Positions 48,548-61,656 of a DNA stretch of 64,000 nucleotides are shown here, piece by piece. The notes below the pieces were generated by a model, which had not been told where the DNA came from, ran no database searches, and was given only the letters and a program-made list of their open reading frames with translations. Each line of letters opens with the position of its first letter. The first letter of the stretch is position 1. The stretch is from NCBI GenBank assembly GCA_009617715.1, contig VTFK01000465.1:124001-188000 (forward strand), read 5' to 3'. The translations under genes were made by a program, and so were the position numbers. This DNA is from Plectrocnemia conspersa. Its lineage: Eukaryota; Arthropoda; Insecta; Trichoptera; Polycentropodidae.

Positions 48548-50039
48548 AAATCTGCGGCGTTTATTAAAATACTAATTTTTTATTACAGTTTTTTTTTGTA
48601 GTCTATTTTTTTATATTGTTAATATATATTGCGAATAACTTAATTTATTAAAATTTTATTACACATTAATAACTAATTTTGTACAAAGTCTTTAAACAAC
48701 AGATTTACAAATTGAAATTTAATATATTATACTAAAAATAATTAAATTAAAGTTAGTATTTGCAGTATTAGCAAGCGATTATGTCGTAAATAATGCGTTA
48801 AAAATAGATACTTGAACTGCAAATTAATATAATCTAGCGCTGGTTAAGCAAGTATAAAAAAACTGCCTAAACGTCATACTAGGTAACGTAACTCTTACTA
48901 AAAAACAAAGTGTTTGGTATTCTGAACCTTATTTGGACCGAAGATTAACATTAAACTGTCGGAATCGGCAATTTAGTCACTTTTCTATTCATAATTAACA
49001 AATTAGCTCATTCTATTTAATTATTAAAAGGACCAATTCAGACCTTGATAAAGCGTTTTAACAGTTTAAAAAAAAGTTTCTTAATTAAAACATAACACCA
49101 CCGTGAGAAATATTTTAACAACTTAAGTCACAAGGTACGTGCTATAAATCAAAAAAGATAAAAATATCTGTTGTCTAGAAATGAAAAAGATGAAATATCT
49201 ATTTTGGACGCGTACATTCGGATATGCCCTCAAAACAGCCGTTTATTTATCTGTTTATTGACCAACGGCCATTTGTTGAATAAAATAATCACCAACCTTC
49301 TGTTATTGGTCGTCATACCGAAAAGTAGCGAACAACAAAATCTCTCATAAATGGAACGCGGCCAACCAAGAATAAATTCCCCTCTGAGACCTTTCAAAAG
49401 AATTATTAAACTGGCATATTCATTGGAACATCCATCTCTGGAGTTCAAGGCAACAGATTTTAAAGAGCTCTTCAAATTGGACTAAAACCAAGAGGAGGCG
49501 GATTCAACTTCAGATCAGCAATGATCGCTGAAGCCGCCGCTTCTCTCTTCATAATTTATTCCTCTCTCATATTCAAATCATAAATACTTTTAGATGTTCA
49601 CCTTAAATTTGAATCAATTATGTTTGCTTTCTTTTTATTAAAATGTATTAAAAACATTAAAATAAAACCATATTCAGAAACCAGTAATTTGTAATATATT
49701 TATTTTGAAACGTGTTAGAACATATATTTATTTATCCTAGTGTAATAAACGATTTATAAAAAAGTGAAACAAAACAGGTCTGCGAATAGTCGCCAACAAC
49801 AGAACACTGTACTACACCAAAAAAAGAGCTATTAACCAAACGATCCCCGTACCAAGTTTTACCCTTTTTTAATTAAAAAAAATAAGATAAAATTGCCATT
49901 TAATTACCTTTGTAAATATCCCTGGATTTTAGCCTTAATAAATATTTAGATAATAAACAAAATATAAAATAGCTTGTAAGCCATTATTATACTTAATATT
50001 GTATCGAATATCACCAAAATAAGCTTATGAACTGACCTT
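48548..50039. other. AT-rich non-coding stretch
   Basis: No gene could be supported. A GC-richer block at 49,200-49,530 has an 81-codon minus-strand frame and scattered plus-strand peptides (for example KPRGGGFNF). It may be transposon debris, but no family is recognised. Confidence 0.45.
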
Positions 50040-50340
50040 ATATTATAATTGCTCGCAGTTGCGTATCGGATCGGGATCGACGTTTGCGCCTGGGCTAATT
50101 GCTTGGACGGTGTTTATGTAATGCGTTATTGTGTGGAATTGCTAATACCGCCCCGGAGACGTGGCTATAGATGGGGGCGGACTAGGGCTAGAACTAGGAG
50201 AAAGTTAGACGTGGAAGGAAATTGCCGAGGCCCATCTCATATACCGGACCGCAACGGGGTCATCATAATCACCCTAACGACCCCATGGGATTGACCCCTT
50301 TGGAAGTGATTTGTAGATTACTTCCCTGCGAAACTCAAAA
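50040..50340. other. Compact GC-rich block
   Basis: About 300 bp with GC far above the surroundings (CCGCCCCGGAGACGTGGC, GGGGGCGGACTAGGGC, CCGGACCGCAACGGGG). The plus strand is open at 50,049-50,294 and is preceded by a CTCGCAG acceptor-like end, but the R-rich text is not a family I know. The sharp edges suggest an inserted element or a conserved element. Confidence 0.35.
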
Positions 50341-50765
50341 CGGATACATAAAATATTACCAAACAAAATTATTCAAAGGTCTAAATTTACCGCGTGATTA
50401 GCACACACACACGTTGAAAATTGAAAATATTATTACCTCGCGTTTTGTGAATGGAAATATAGGTTGTCATATTGAATAATTTATTTTTACAATTGAATTA
50501 TTGATAATTATGATATGGTTTACAATCACTCCTAAAACAAACAATAAGATTTTATTTAAATGTAATTTCATAGGGCTACATTAAATAGATTGAATAGTTT
50601 TACGTCAAATATCGAATCGAAAACGATACAGGCAAAAAATCTGCGTCGGAAGAGATAAGATCGAGACTTTGCCCCAGATGGTGACCCTCAATATCGAGGG
50701 TTGAAACGTCGGGATTAGAGATGGAGAGAAATGGTCCGATAAGCGAGCCATACCATCTCCTCAAG
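50341..50765. other. Non-coding stretch
   Basis: A GC-richer piece at 50,600-50,760 is open on the minus strand (LIGPFLSISNPDVSTLDIEG) and ends at the TA microsatellite. This may be an old LINE piece, but I could not find a diagnostic motif. Confidence 0.35.
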
Positions 50766-50789
50766 TATATATATATATATATATATATA
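50766..50789. repeat. (TA)12 microsatellite
   Basis: Twelve uninterrupted TA units. Likely length-variable between individuals. Confidence 0.9.
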
Positions 50790-52764
50790 CAACGATGCAT
50801 TCCGGTAAAAAATACTATATACACTAACTGTACAAAAGTCTTGGACCTCCTAGCGCAATTATGCTTTAAGAAGATTAAATAAAATATACGTTTAAACATA
50901 CAGTATTTATTTACAAATATATTTTAAAAACTAAAAACAAATTAAATTTGATTAAAACTAATATTAGAGGTTTGAAACCACACGTATTTCAAAAGTGATA
51001 TTTGTTAATTATTATTTATTTTTAATTTGTATGGTTGACTAATAAAAATGTGTTTCATTACTGGCTTTTATGTCTTAAAAATAACTAGAAGTAGAATCCT
51101 TGAAAAATAAATAGTATAAAATTATTTTTAAATAATTTTTAATGAAGGTATGTAATTGTAATATTGTTTTATAGTAGAAAATATTTATTACGTTAATTTA
51201 AAATTCACACTAGAGTACTTAAAACTATAATCACGGTAAGTTATTACTCGAACCGAAGCTTAAAAAAGTTTGTTAGAGAATAACTTTGCAGTGCTTTAGT
51301 AAGTACTTGAACATAACGCAATTATACAGGCACTGAGCAAAAATACATTAAAAGCTTTTTATAATTTTTCATCTGAATCGATCACAAGCACATTACAGTC
51401 GCTCTTTATACAGAATTTTCCGCGAGCCATAAAGTTAGCCATAAACCTTGTCTGTCAATTGGCGGTTTTCTCTTTCGATTTACAGCTTTTCATACATCGG
51501 GTCTTTGAAGATTTCGGGATTTGTTCCGAACCGTATATAATACGCTTCACTTAGCGCCGACGTCAAATCGAACATAAAAACCCTTTTACTTCCAGTTTAT
51601 AAAAATAAGTGCCGCAATTTTGATTTAGTCATGTAGTAGGCACGTGCGTATACTTCAACTATTAAATAAATTTTGCTCACAAAGTGAAACAGAAAAAAAA
51701 TCTGTAATATTGTGCTGCGTCACGAAACGCGTTAAGTGAATAGGTGCACGTCGGCATTGTTGTACTTGTAAAATTATATGGTATGCGCCGTTCGTTCTTT
51801 ATGGCAACTTTATGGTGTAATTATGAAAAGTTATGTATTTTTGTGTGGCGAAATAATGTTTATAAATCAGCAAGCAAATGAATTAATCTCCCCCCACACA
51901 TAGTTGGCGATACGCTGTAATTAAACGGCGACGTGTAAATTAACGACGAGAAAATAAAACGACCAAATATCGTTTAAAACATGAAAATTCGATATTTTGG
52001 GTTTTTGACATTTAACCGTCGCGCAATTTAGCTCTGGGCCATTATTAAATTATAACTTTAGTTTAAATTAAAACGCAGACGCGAAATACTAGAAGCCTCG
52101 AATAAGGCGTCGCATCACGAACGCCTAAAGTTCTATTTGGTAATGGCTTTAATGACCCATGAATTATATCTATAACGATCTATTTGAGTGAACATAAAAT
52201 ATGCAATTAAGTTGTATATAATTATGGTAGTTAATTGTGCCCATGTTTTTTTGGTAAATAGTCACGCAAATAATAACATTATGTAATTACTAGTAACGTA
52301 TCTATTTAAATATTAACATATGGTGTATGTATATAATAATTAATTAGTTAAACTTTGTTTAATATTTTAAGACACTTTGTCGATAAAATTAATGGGTTTT
52401 AAATAATTAATATTCTAAGGTAAATGACTGAATTATTAGTTTTACTTAGATATAAAAACATTACGTAAAAAGGTCTGAGCGCAAAAAAACTGTTTATTTT
52501 ATAAATTAACTTGAAAGAGTTATTAATGAATGTGTACCTAATTTATTGTTGTGTAATAAATAGTCACAAAAAATAATGCTAATTTTTAATTTTTTTTTGA
52601 TAAGCAAAAACACGTTTTGTTGCCTTTTAATAAATAAAATTAAATCCAGGATATGGTATGCGGATAATATGCCATTATAATATCTAATATTTTATCGCAG
52701 TTTCTAGACTTAAATCTCTCATCTGCTTGACGAGGATTGGTGTCTGTGTGTGTTAACACGCATC
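50790..52764. other. Non-coding stretch with a moderate-GC region at 51.4-52.15 kb
   Basis: No gene could be supported. Near 51,425-51,445 GCCATAAAGTTA and GCCATAAACC give two CCATAAA (TTTATGG) sites about 13 bp apart, an Abd-B-type core, within a GC-richer, unique block. The remainder is A/T-rich. Confidence 0.4.
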
Positions 52765-54425
52765 ACCTTTTATTATTATTTTATTTGTTTGAGTTGAAGA
52801 AATATTAGCTGGAATTAATCAAACAAATCAGCTATTAAGCCATTTGCATGATTTCGTATTCTTTCTCGGTGTCTATTATTAAGTCTTTCAAAATTGTTCT
52901 TAAGAGTGTCTATTTTAGATCCTGGTGCAACATCGAATTGCGAACATACCAAGGAGCGCTTGCTGCGATTCTCAATGAAATATTCTGCTGGGCTTGTAAT
53001 TTTTGAGGGTATTTGCGAGTATTTATAATATGTCCCCACACAGACATTGCGGGTCTGATTATTGCTTTATAAATTAGCAGTTTATTTTTTATACTTAATT
53101 TACTTTTGCGGCAAAGAAGGGGGTAAAGCTTAGCTCTTGTGTATTTAACTCGATGAATTAGAGTGTCTATGTGTGGTTTCCACGAAAGTTTAGAGTCTAA
53201 GGTAAGACCTAAGTATTTTGCCTTATTATGCCATTCTATCGGTTTATTATACATTTTAATTTTGGCTTAATTTTCTATAGCAAAGGCTTTTTTTCTTCTA
53301 AGAGAGAACATTACTGCGACGCTTTTAGTAGATTTGCAGTGACCAGCCATTTGTAGAACCATTTTTCAATATTTTTAATTTTATTTTGAAGTTTAATTAC
53401 CGCTCGATGAGGATTTTTATAGGTACACAAAATAGCTGTATCATCAGCGAATAGAGCAGTTATGTCGTTACCGCGGTGCTTGGTTGGAAAGTCGCTCGTA
53501 AATATAGTGAATAATAAAGGACCCAGTATTGAGCCTTGGGGCACTCCAGCAGTTATAGGTCTGGGATTTGACAAATGATTTTCAAGTTTTATGTTAAAAT
53601 TTCTCCCATTTAAAAAATAGTTGATAATTAAATTAGCACGGAATTTGAAATGTATTAGTTTGAATATGATGCCTGCGTGCCAGACACGATCGAAGGCATT
53701 GGCGATGTCCAGGAACACTACTCCAGTGGACATTCTCTTGTCAAAGCCCCTTTGGATATGTTTCACCACTCGATGAAGTTGATTAGTAGCAGAGTGTGCG
53801 TTTCTAAAGCCGAACTGTTCATCGGGCAAGATTTTATTTTCTTTAACATGAACTAATAATTTAGCTTGAATAATTTTTTCGTAAATTTTGCTTGCAACGG
53901 GTAGCAAACTTATAGGTCGGTAACTAGAGGCTAATGAAGGGCCTGTTCCCGGTTTGCGAAGGATTATTACGTTTGCTTGCTTCCACACTGTCGGGAAGTA
54001 TAGGCACTCGAGAGAAGAATTAATTATATTTAAAAAATAATTGATTTGGGGGGAGGATTTTGAGAGCTTTATTTGGTATGGACTCATTGCCGGGTGCCTT
54101 TCGATTAGGAAGTAGACGGATGATGTTTTTTAGTTCAGATAGTTTAATTTTTATATCAATATTAGTATCCGCTGTTTTTTCAAAAAAGGATTTTAGGCAC
54201 TTTTCTGTTTATTTTTAAATTTACGTTTAAGTTTACTTAAATCGACCGAGCATTGATTTTGAAGACTGTCCGCTATAGTTTCGCTCTTTTCTTCAACTGT
54301 ATATACAAAGTTACCCGTTATTGTTTTAATTTTACATATGCCAGTAGATTCGCAGCGAAGAATTTTTGAAGTGTTCCAAAGTGAATTATCTTCAGGTTTT
54401 AGATCTCTTAATTTGGTTTCCCAAG
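52765..54425 (-). mobile_element. Jockey-like LINE, 5'-truncated, long open RT stretch
   Basis: Read right to left from about 54,425: SLWNTSKILRCE and TVEEKSETIADSLQNQ (linker between endonuclease and RT in Jockey elements), then a TAA and a frameshift, then SELKNIIRLLPNRKAPGNES. A 258-codon open stretch follows (54,087-53,311) with YRPISLLPVASKIYEKII, QFGFRNAHSATNQLHRV, VVFLDIANAFDRVWH (motif A), AGVPQGSILGPLLF (motif B) and ALFADDTAIL (motif C, FADD). After a short disruption near 53,260-53,310 come KYLGLTLDSKLSWKPHID and RPAMSVWGH (53,254-52,910), and in another frame the C-terminus (about 53,000-52,815). All RT core residues are intact, but at least three frame breaks remain and the endonuclease is absent. 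TAATAATAAAAG at about 52,775-52,765 may be the A-rich 3' end. Confidence 0.93.
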
Positions 54426-57029
54426 TATTATTATTATGCCATAAATAAAGAGCAATACTATGTAAGAGCCAAAAGTATTAATTTGTCTTATGTCTTAGTT
54501 GACGATTATGGAGTTATTCAGATGACATTAGACCAGAAGATAATGATTGTCTTTGATGTCAGTTTATAAATATATGTGGTTACAAGATTGAATTACGGAT
54601 CGAACCGTACTCTACTTAATAAAAAAATGGTGTCTACAGATTTTTTATTTGGAGATGTTTTAAGGATAAAAAATATATTAGTAACTCTTAAAGCATAAAT
54701 AATTAAAATAAGTACTTTTATAGTTAAAGCTGGTTAAAGTAACATTATTGAATTCAAATAAACTAATTCACTGAACTATTTAAAGATCATATCACAATTG
54801 TATTAAGAACAGTATCTGTTAAAAATTTTATTAAAAAGAATTTTCAATTTCGCGATACAAATCTTTTAAAAAATAAATGTGTAAGAATTTTAGGTTTACC
54901 GATGAAAACTTAAGCAAGTTTTGAATTGAACAAAACATTTGTTGTTTTTATCGAAATTAGTGATTTTGAAAAAAACTTTGTTGTCGATTATCTAAAATTT
55001 ATTTGTTGAATTTTTCCTTATTATTTGACATCTTATATGTTTATTAAATACAAAATAAAAAGCACTATATCATTTATAGTTGTATTTGTTAAACAACGAT
55101 ATTTTATATATATATAATTAAAATTTAACTCAGAATATATTAGATATTAAGAATGTTGTAAGTGCTTCTCGCTTATCTTGATTATTTTGCCGATACATCG
55201 CGTATTCACAGCAGGTCGCACTAAAGCTCACCTTATTTAATGAAAGCTCGCTGAGTCAGCCTGTCAGGGTAGAGGTAGGCAAAAAGAAGAAGGGCCGAGA
55301 GGGAAAAGCTGGAAAACTGACGCGGGCTAGCATACCGAAGGAGCGGGAAAGCTCCGTGCGTGCTATGGAAAATCAATGAGCCTCACTATGAGACAACTAG
55401 TATGTATTAATAATGTATACACATGTATGTGTACTAGCACTTGCTTTATCTAACGTTGAAAATATAAATTTTATAAGAACGTAAACATTTGCGTGGTGTA
55501 GATAGTGTATATGTAAGCATAAAAGAATTTTGTTGAGTGAGCTCACATACACATAGCATGTATTGGAACCTATCAGTTTGTTAGGATTATAGGCTCTGGG
55601 AAACATTTATGGTTTATCCAACAGAAATTTCCCAAAAGAAACGATCGAATGCTTAGTGAAACTCTTATAATATAGTAAAAGTACTTATGTGTGGCGAGTG
55701 CTTTTGTAGTTAAATAATATTTAACTCTTTAAAACATATCAACTACTATGTTGGTATATATTATACATATATTATTTTAATTTTTATCACTGCTTTAAAA
55801 ATTAATAAATGGAACGCGCGCTGTTTATATAAAAATAAACTTTACTTTTATATAAGTGTATTTAAAAAAATATATATTTTATAGAAATTTAAATTAAAGG
55901 ATAAGTTTAAAATAAATATTAAACATTGGGTCTAAAATAAGTTAAAAATACAACGATAATTTTAAAAGTCAAAAGGTAATGAAAAAATCTATTACGGAGC
56001 ATTTCCACAGCTTCATAAATAATCATTTTATTTTGCACTTAAAGCTATTAAATTTATTTTTGAGAAAATGAAAGTTAACGATTTAAGCCAGGCATATAAA
56101 ATATAAACCTTACTAGAAATATTTCTATACTACATAGATATTAAAAAAAGTTTTGCGATGTTACTTTTTTTAGGATTTCAATAGTTTTAAACTTTAAATT
56201 TAGTCATGATTGAAATTTGTTATATATTATAAAGCTAGGTAGATTTATTTATATCAATTTAAAATTATTTAATTTAATATTCATAATATAACTAAACATG
56301 ATAATAAAATACAAAAGTATTATTAAAAAACGTCATCGATTGGGCGATATTAAGCATTATAAATATTTAGGAAAAAATGACTGTTTCTATAAATTAAATG
56401 ATGTTTAATAAATAAATAATTTAAATATTACATATTAAAAAAATATTTAAGTATATATCAATTACATAATATTCTTTATGGATACGATATTCATATATAA
56501 AAAGAAAAATTATTTTAAAATTTATTAAATAAATTAAATTTTTAATTGATTTAACAATTAGTGCTTTAAAAAACAAAAATAAAACAATTCATGTCTGAGA
56601 TTTTATTTATTCCGAAACAATGTTTTCTTTACTAAATGATCGAAGTTACCCAATTTGAACCTAAGCTCAATAAAAGGGGTTTTATAAATATAAACAGCTT
56701 TACATTTAAGCACTTTAGTATTTTAATTGTTATATTCCACAGATATAATACGCTTTTAAACTATAATTAAAATTATAATAAATTGACAAAAATTAAAATT
56801 AAAATTAGTATTGTTGGTATGGTTAATTAACGCGCTCTCTCTTGCTGTCTTTTTTTATATCGAACGCCTAATTACCAATCCGCTTTTGTATAATATTTAT
56901 ATTATACCTAAGTGTACGTTCACATTCAGAGGTCGGCATCGAAAAAAAGGTGGCTTTTGCGGATTAAGGGCGCCGAATGGGGGTACAAAAATGTTAATAA
57001 TCTCGCCGGCGTTTTGTCGAAATAATTAA
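54426..57029. other. AT-rich non-coding stretch
   Basis: No gene could be supported. A GC-richer patch lies at 55,190-55,390 (containing GGGCCGAGAGGGAAAAGC). From 55,620 to 56,800 the DNA is among the most AT-rich in the window. The plus frame at 54,366-54,569 overlaps the LINE 5' boundary and is not coding. Confidence 0.5.
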
Positions 57030-57450
57030 AACACTCGGCGGCGAACGTTCAATTTAAAACGCGGATAGAAGAGAGAGAGAGAGAAAGAACGGACGGAGCC
57101 TTTTCAATATTAATGACATCAAATTACAAATTATGTTTACTTTTCCGCTGCGAAGTGAATCACGGGAAATATAATAAGCAATATTTCTTTGGCGGCGCGC
57201 GTCGGGCAAAAAGGGATCTTTTGTAATTACTGTTTGTTTGCTTGTTCGAGCGGGCCGCGGCCCCGGGCAAAAGCCGGGGAGGGGCCCCAACCTATGTACT
57301 ATGCGAGCTGTGGGGGCCCCGGAGGTATTCGGGACTGCTTCTGCTATGACGTCGTTTAAAACGCGCCCAGCGAAATAAGGCCCGTCCCTGCTGTCTATTG
57401 GAATAGTTTGGATTCTGTCCGCAGACTAACTTGCAAGGTCGCACCCGCAA
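57030..57450. other. Strong CpG/GC island
   Basis: The sharpest GC peak in the window. It contains GGCGGCGCGCGTCGGGC, GCGGGCCGCGGCCCCGGGC and GTGGGGGCCCCGGAGG, with several nested palindromes (CCGCGG, GGGGCCCC twice) between about 57,240 and 57,325. A (GA)n tract lies at its left edge (57,071-57,084). No TATA or initiator at correct spacing and no coding frame with a known domain were seen. Candidates are a CpG-type promoter with an unannotated transcript, a conserved regulatory element, or an inserted element. Confidence 0.45.
57071..57084. repeat. (GA)n microsatellite
   Basis: Seven GA units, followed by GAAAGAA. The sequence is also a GAGA-factor-like motif at the edge of the CpG island. 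Confidence 0.7.
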
Positions 57451-58364
57451 AACATTCGCATTTTTCGCCTCGTCCCGTTTAATTTAATTGCCTCCTTTAT
57501 ATTGTTTCGGCTCTTAAACATAATAAGCACGTACAGCTAGGCGGGAGTCCTGTGACGCAAATTAAGATACTTTTGTTATGCTGAGACGTACATTTTATTT
57601 GTATTTTTTTGTTAAAAGAACCAAAATCCATTTTAAGAAGATAATACAGTAAGAAGAATATAGTGGTTAATTTTTGTCGCGCAGACCAAATTAGTGAAAT
57701 ACAGGATTGCAATAAAATTTTACAAAATAGGCATTTTTTCGTCGCTACACGTGCATTACAGTAATGTACCACTAAAAAAACAGATACATAATTTTGACAC
57801 AAAAATTTAAGCGTTTAGATTTATGTTCTTACAGAAAGGAATTCTAGTGCTGACACAATGAAATTTAAATAGCTAAAATTGCAGATGCAACTGAGCGCAA
57901 ACACGCTAAAGCTTAAGAAGGAAATTGATTGAGCTCACAACGTTCGGAAAGTGTGTTAAACAATTAGTTAACTGTCGAAAAACTATATCTTCATTATGAG
58001 TCAGATATAAAAACAAATAGCTTTAATCAGAGCATATTGTTGAATAAATGAACAAATTGTACTTTTTGTGCAAAGGTCTTATTTAATTTTTTTTAGGTTT
58101 TATGACTATGCAGTTGTAGCGTCAAGTGTTGTAAATTGTTTATACTGATCCCTCAGCTTAAAATATAAATCAAAATAATTGTGTGTTTTAAAGACATTTA
58201 AAAGTAAAGTCAGTTCTTTGCGAACCGTTTAGCTCTTAGATTGAAAGGGATTCACCCAAATACATCTTCGAAGGATATAGATTTAAATTCTTCGCATTAA
58301 TCAGAAGGTGTAGAATATTGTATATTGTTAAGAAAAAAATCTATTCAAGATGAATTACAAATTG
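57451..58364. other. Non-coding stretch
   Basis: The right shoulder of the GC island fades into A/T-rich DNA. The minus-strand frame at 57,497-57,802 has no recognised domain. Confidence 0.45.
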
Positions 58365-58650
58365 CTATTTTGTCAATAGTCGAAGGAAATAAGAGAAAAA
58401 GCAGAGAAGGGAATGAAAGAAGAGAACATAAAAGAGAGTTCTAAGAAAAAATTTTATATCTATAAAAAAAGCGAACAGATATAAATTAGAAGCCTTATCC
58501 AACGCGTTAATGACAATAAGACCAACATCAACAGCAACGGAAAGGTTTTTTTCATAACGGGAATAATAAAACCAAAGGTTAGCAGTAATATTAAATTCGA
58601 GACATATAATTTTGCATTATTGAATCATTTTAAAAGTATGTTCGTGAAGT
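58365..58650 (+). mobile_element. hAT transposase C-terminal dimerisation fragment
   Basis: The plus strand reads SIQDELQIAILSIVEGNK and REHKREF, then LEALSNALMTIRPTSTATER followed by FF. After a one-base frameshift at about 58,551 it continues ITGIIKPKVSSNIKFETYNF and ALLNHFKSMF (to about 58,642). PTSTATERFFSxxG is the hallmark of the hAT C-terminal dimerisation domain (PTSxxxERxFSxxG), and the following KxRxxxxxxxxxALxFLK pattern is in place. Only this domain is left, and the frameshift and upstream stops make it inactive. It could be a different hAT lineage from those at 9 and 17 kb. Confidence 0.85.
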
Positions 58651-61180
58651 TAAAATAATTGTAAAAATTAACATACTAAGTATTTTATTTATTTATTTAT
58701 ATGTGCACGAATTTAAATAATAGCTATTTTTATACATTTACATAAAATGGCTAATAAAAAGTTAGCAAAAACAACACTAAAAAAATATCTTTACTGTTTT
58801 TATTTTTGCAGTATTTTTAAGCTAATATTTATTCATGTAAGTTCATATGAATTAAATTGAAAAATGTTTAAATATTTAGCATTCAATAAATCATATTATT
58901 AGGTACAATATCACACGTTAGTCTTAGACTAACTTTTTGAAAAATAAGTGATATGTAAGTGGAATCGGCGTTCCTTGTACTTTTTTTGTACATTGATTTT
59001 GCAATCTACCGATTCCTATATGCAGCGTTTTTTTTTAATATAATTATTCATGTAGTTATTAGATTACCAGAGAAAAGATAAAGCCGATTAGCCATTCAAA
59101 TACTTCCGACAGCTATTAAAAGCTTCCAAGAATAGTATGAATATCTTCGAATATCTGGTACAAACTCGCTTTTTCTTTTGAAGCGGTGAAAGAAAAATAC
59201 AGCGGTCGTAAAACATTAAAACAAAAATAATTTTTACCAAAACAACTCAAGAAGTATGAGTTCTCGATGAAACAATTTTATCAAATAATTGTAATACTAA
59301 TTCAGACTAAGCTATAAACATGTATTTTGAATACATTGTTAGAATTTTTAAATTTCTTGAATATTTATTCATTGATATCATAAGCATTAAACTTAGAAAA
59401 AAAATAACATATATTAAAAATACTACAAAACAGTAAAGTTAAAAGGTAATATAAGCGTAACAGTGTTTTTAACAAAAATAAAAAATTGCTTTTAGATAAT
59501 ACATCAATTAAAGTTATTTGTATAAATAAATTAATTTAAAAAAAATGTTCTGTATTTCTTTAAATTTAGTTTTGATTGATTGTTTACACAGAAAACCATA
59601 TCGTTAAATTTGAGTTATGTATATTTTAAATGTAATAGTTGTTAAGATCTTCCGTCGAGGGTGAGAGTAAATAAAAAGCGAAAAAAAGTATTTGCTCTCG
59701 CTAATAATATTTGCTAACTGCAGCACAAGTTTATTCGTTAAGCCGACGCATGTGATGATCAGATATTCTGATGGATTATGGCTATTTGCAAAAGCGCCTT
59801 TTAAATGGACACAAACAAAAGACAGCCTTTGTCTACATGAATAAAAAGATAAACATACAAGTTGATGAAACGTACCTTGAAAGTACTCGGATAAATTTCA
59901 CATGACAACGTTACCAAACTTCAGCTGTAAAAAATAGTCAGTAGAAAAAATATATATGTATTTAATAGCTTGGTGTACGGATTATAAAGGGTGGAAATTA
60001 GATGAAATGCATACGAATGATCGGCGGACGAGGCCCTGCCGGCCGTCGCGCTCCCATAACGGTCCATCAAAGAGTGAATGTTGTCCTCGTGTCCGTCACG
60101 TTAATATTATCCAAGTGACGCCTTGTTTTATTATTAAATAAACCGGCACACCACAAGGCAATAATCAAGTCTGTTTTAAATAACAAAATAATCAAGCATC
60201 TCCCCTATTAAAAACGGTGTATAAGCGCATATAAACAGAGCGTACACACAACACTTTTTGAAAACATTTTTATCAAAATCTGCCATCTGGAACTTTTACA
60301 AGTTAAAAGTTGACTTTTATACCATGTACTTATCTTTTGACTTGATACACACGAGAGTTTATCCAAACTCTCACCAAGCAAAGCTAAGCTGAATATCGAC
60401 AGAGATTCGGAAACAGACAATTTTTACTTCAGGTGTAGCTAAAAAATCCGAAATCCAAGAATTCAACTCGATCTTCGACAAAAAAAAATAGAAACATCAC
60501 GTATCTACACTATTGCACAAATCGTACGTAATTTAAAATCTTTTGCAAGAAAATAGTATTAATTTATGAAATTAATAACTTTGTATTCTATACGCTTAAT
60601 TATGATAAACTAAAAGCTATTTGGTATAGTTATATAATTTAATAATAATCAAAACTACGTGGTTTCATTAATTAGCTTGTGATAAATATTATATAGTCAA
60701 ATATCTTATTATCCAGGATAAAATTTTAATGTTAAAAAAATGTTTTTATTGATGAAATAGCGACTTAACTAGTCACCTTGAAATACATAAGCTAAAATCG
60801 TTTAATCAAAAGCGATTGCTTGAAATTATAATAATCATAGTATTTACTAATAATTATATATTTATATATGTATGTTTTAATAATTAGGTACTATTGATTT
60901 ATTATGCTAGTAAATAAAATGGTTTATTAGCGAATCTGATCCATGGTCGAATAGGGTAGTGTTTTCTTACTTGTTTATTTAAGATTTGTGGTACAAGGGA
61001 TTTATAATAGTAATATAATTTTAAAATTAAATGTTTATAATTAAAATATTGCTCTTAAATGACCTTGAAACTTAAATTTGTAGCAGATTAAAAAATGCTT
61101 CATTAAAGAAGCATACACACATTGCAAGTAGGACTCGTGTAATATCACCATAAATTTCAAGTATGCAAATTAAATAAAAA
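58651..61180. other. AT-rich non-coding stretch
   Basis: No gene could be supported. A small GC-richer block at 59,990-60,130 (GGCGGACGAGGCCCTGCCGG) is open on the plus strand but has no known domain. ATGCTTC/GAAGCAT near 61,096-61,115 is a 7-bp hairpin. Confidence 0.5.
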
Positions 61181-61600
61181 TTGCCATTATGCCCAGCGCG
61201 GAGCGTGTACGTAATTGAAATTATATTAATAATAAAATATTATTTACAACCGACACATTACAATGGTATAAACGGCGGTATGGCCCGGGTATTCGGGTTA
61301 TATCCCTTCGAATGTGGCTCATACGCACACTCACACACGCGTTTTAATAATAACGAGCGGAATTTATGCATGCACGCACAGGTGTATTTAATTTTGATTA
61401 TTCACGTGAGAACGACGTATTTGCGGGACGTAAGTAACGCTCGTACACAAAAATAATTTGGCAATTTGTATACGCTTTTCTCTAGTTTTCCCGACGCCGC
61501 CGCCGGCTAACTATGGAAATTACCGAGAAATTGCGACATTTGTTACCCGCTATGTACGTCGGCGAGAATCTTTAAATATTACGATTTTTCCGTCAAACTT
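61181..61600. other. CpG-richer island
   Basis: Unique sequence with many CpGs (CGACGCCGCCGCCGGC near 61,492-61,507). A short frame MEITEKLRHLLPAMYVGENL (about 61,514-61,576) ends in TAA. It is too short to judge. The island leads directly into the hairpin at 61,602. Confidence 0.35.
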
Positions 61601-61601
61601 T

Positions 61602-61656
61602 ATGGTGTCCATAAATTAGCGGACGTTGCGCGCACCCGCTAATTTATGGACACCAT
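61602..61656. repeat. Perfect 21-bp hairpin
   Basis: Left arm 61,602-61,622 (begins ATGGTGTCCATAAATTAG) and right arm 61,636-61,656 are exact complements, with a GC-rich 13-nt loop (ACGTTGCGCGCAC). The right arm is also the start of the repeat shared with 63,301, so only the left arm is extra in this copy. Confidence 0.85.

Noticed and set aside
49230..49475. 81-codon minus-strand frame
   Set aside because: No diagnostic motif. The plus strand is equally unconvincing. Possibly transposon debris.
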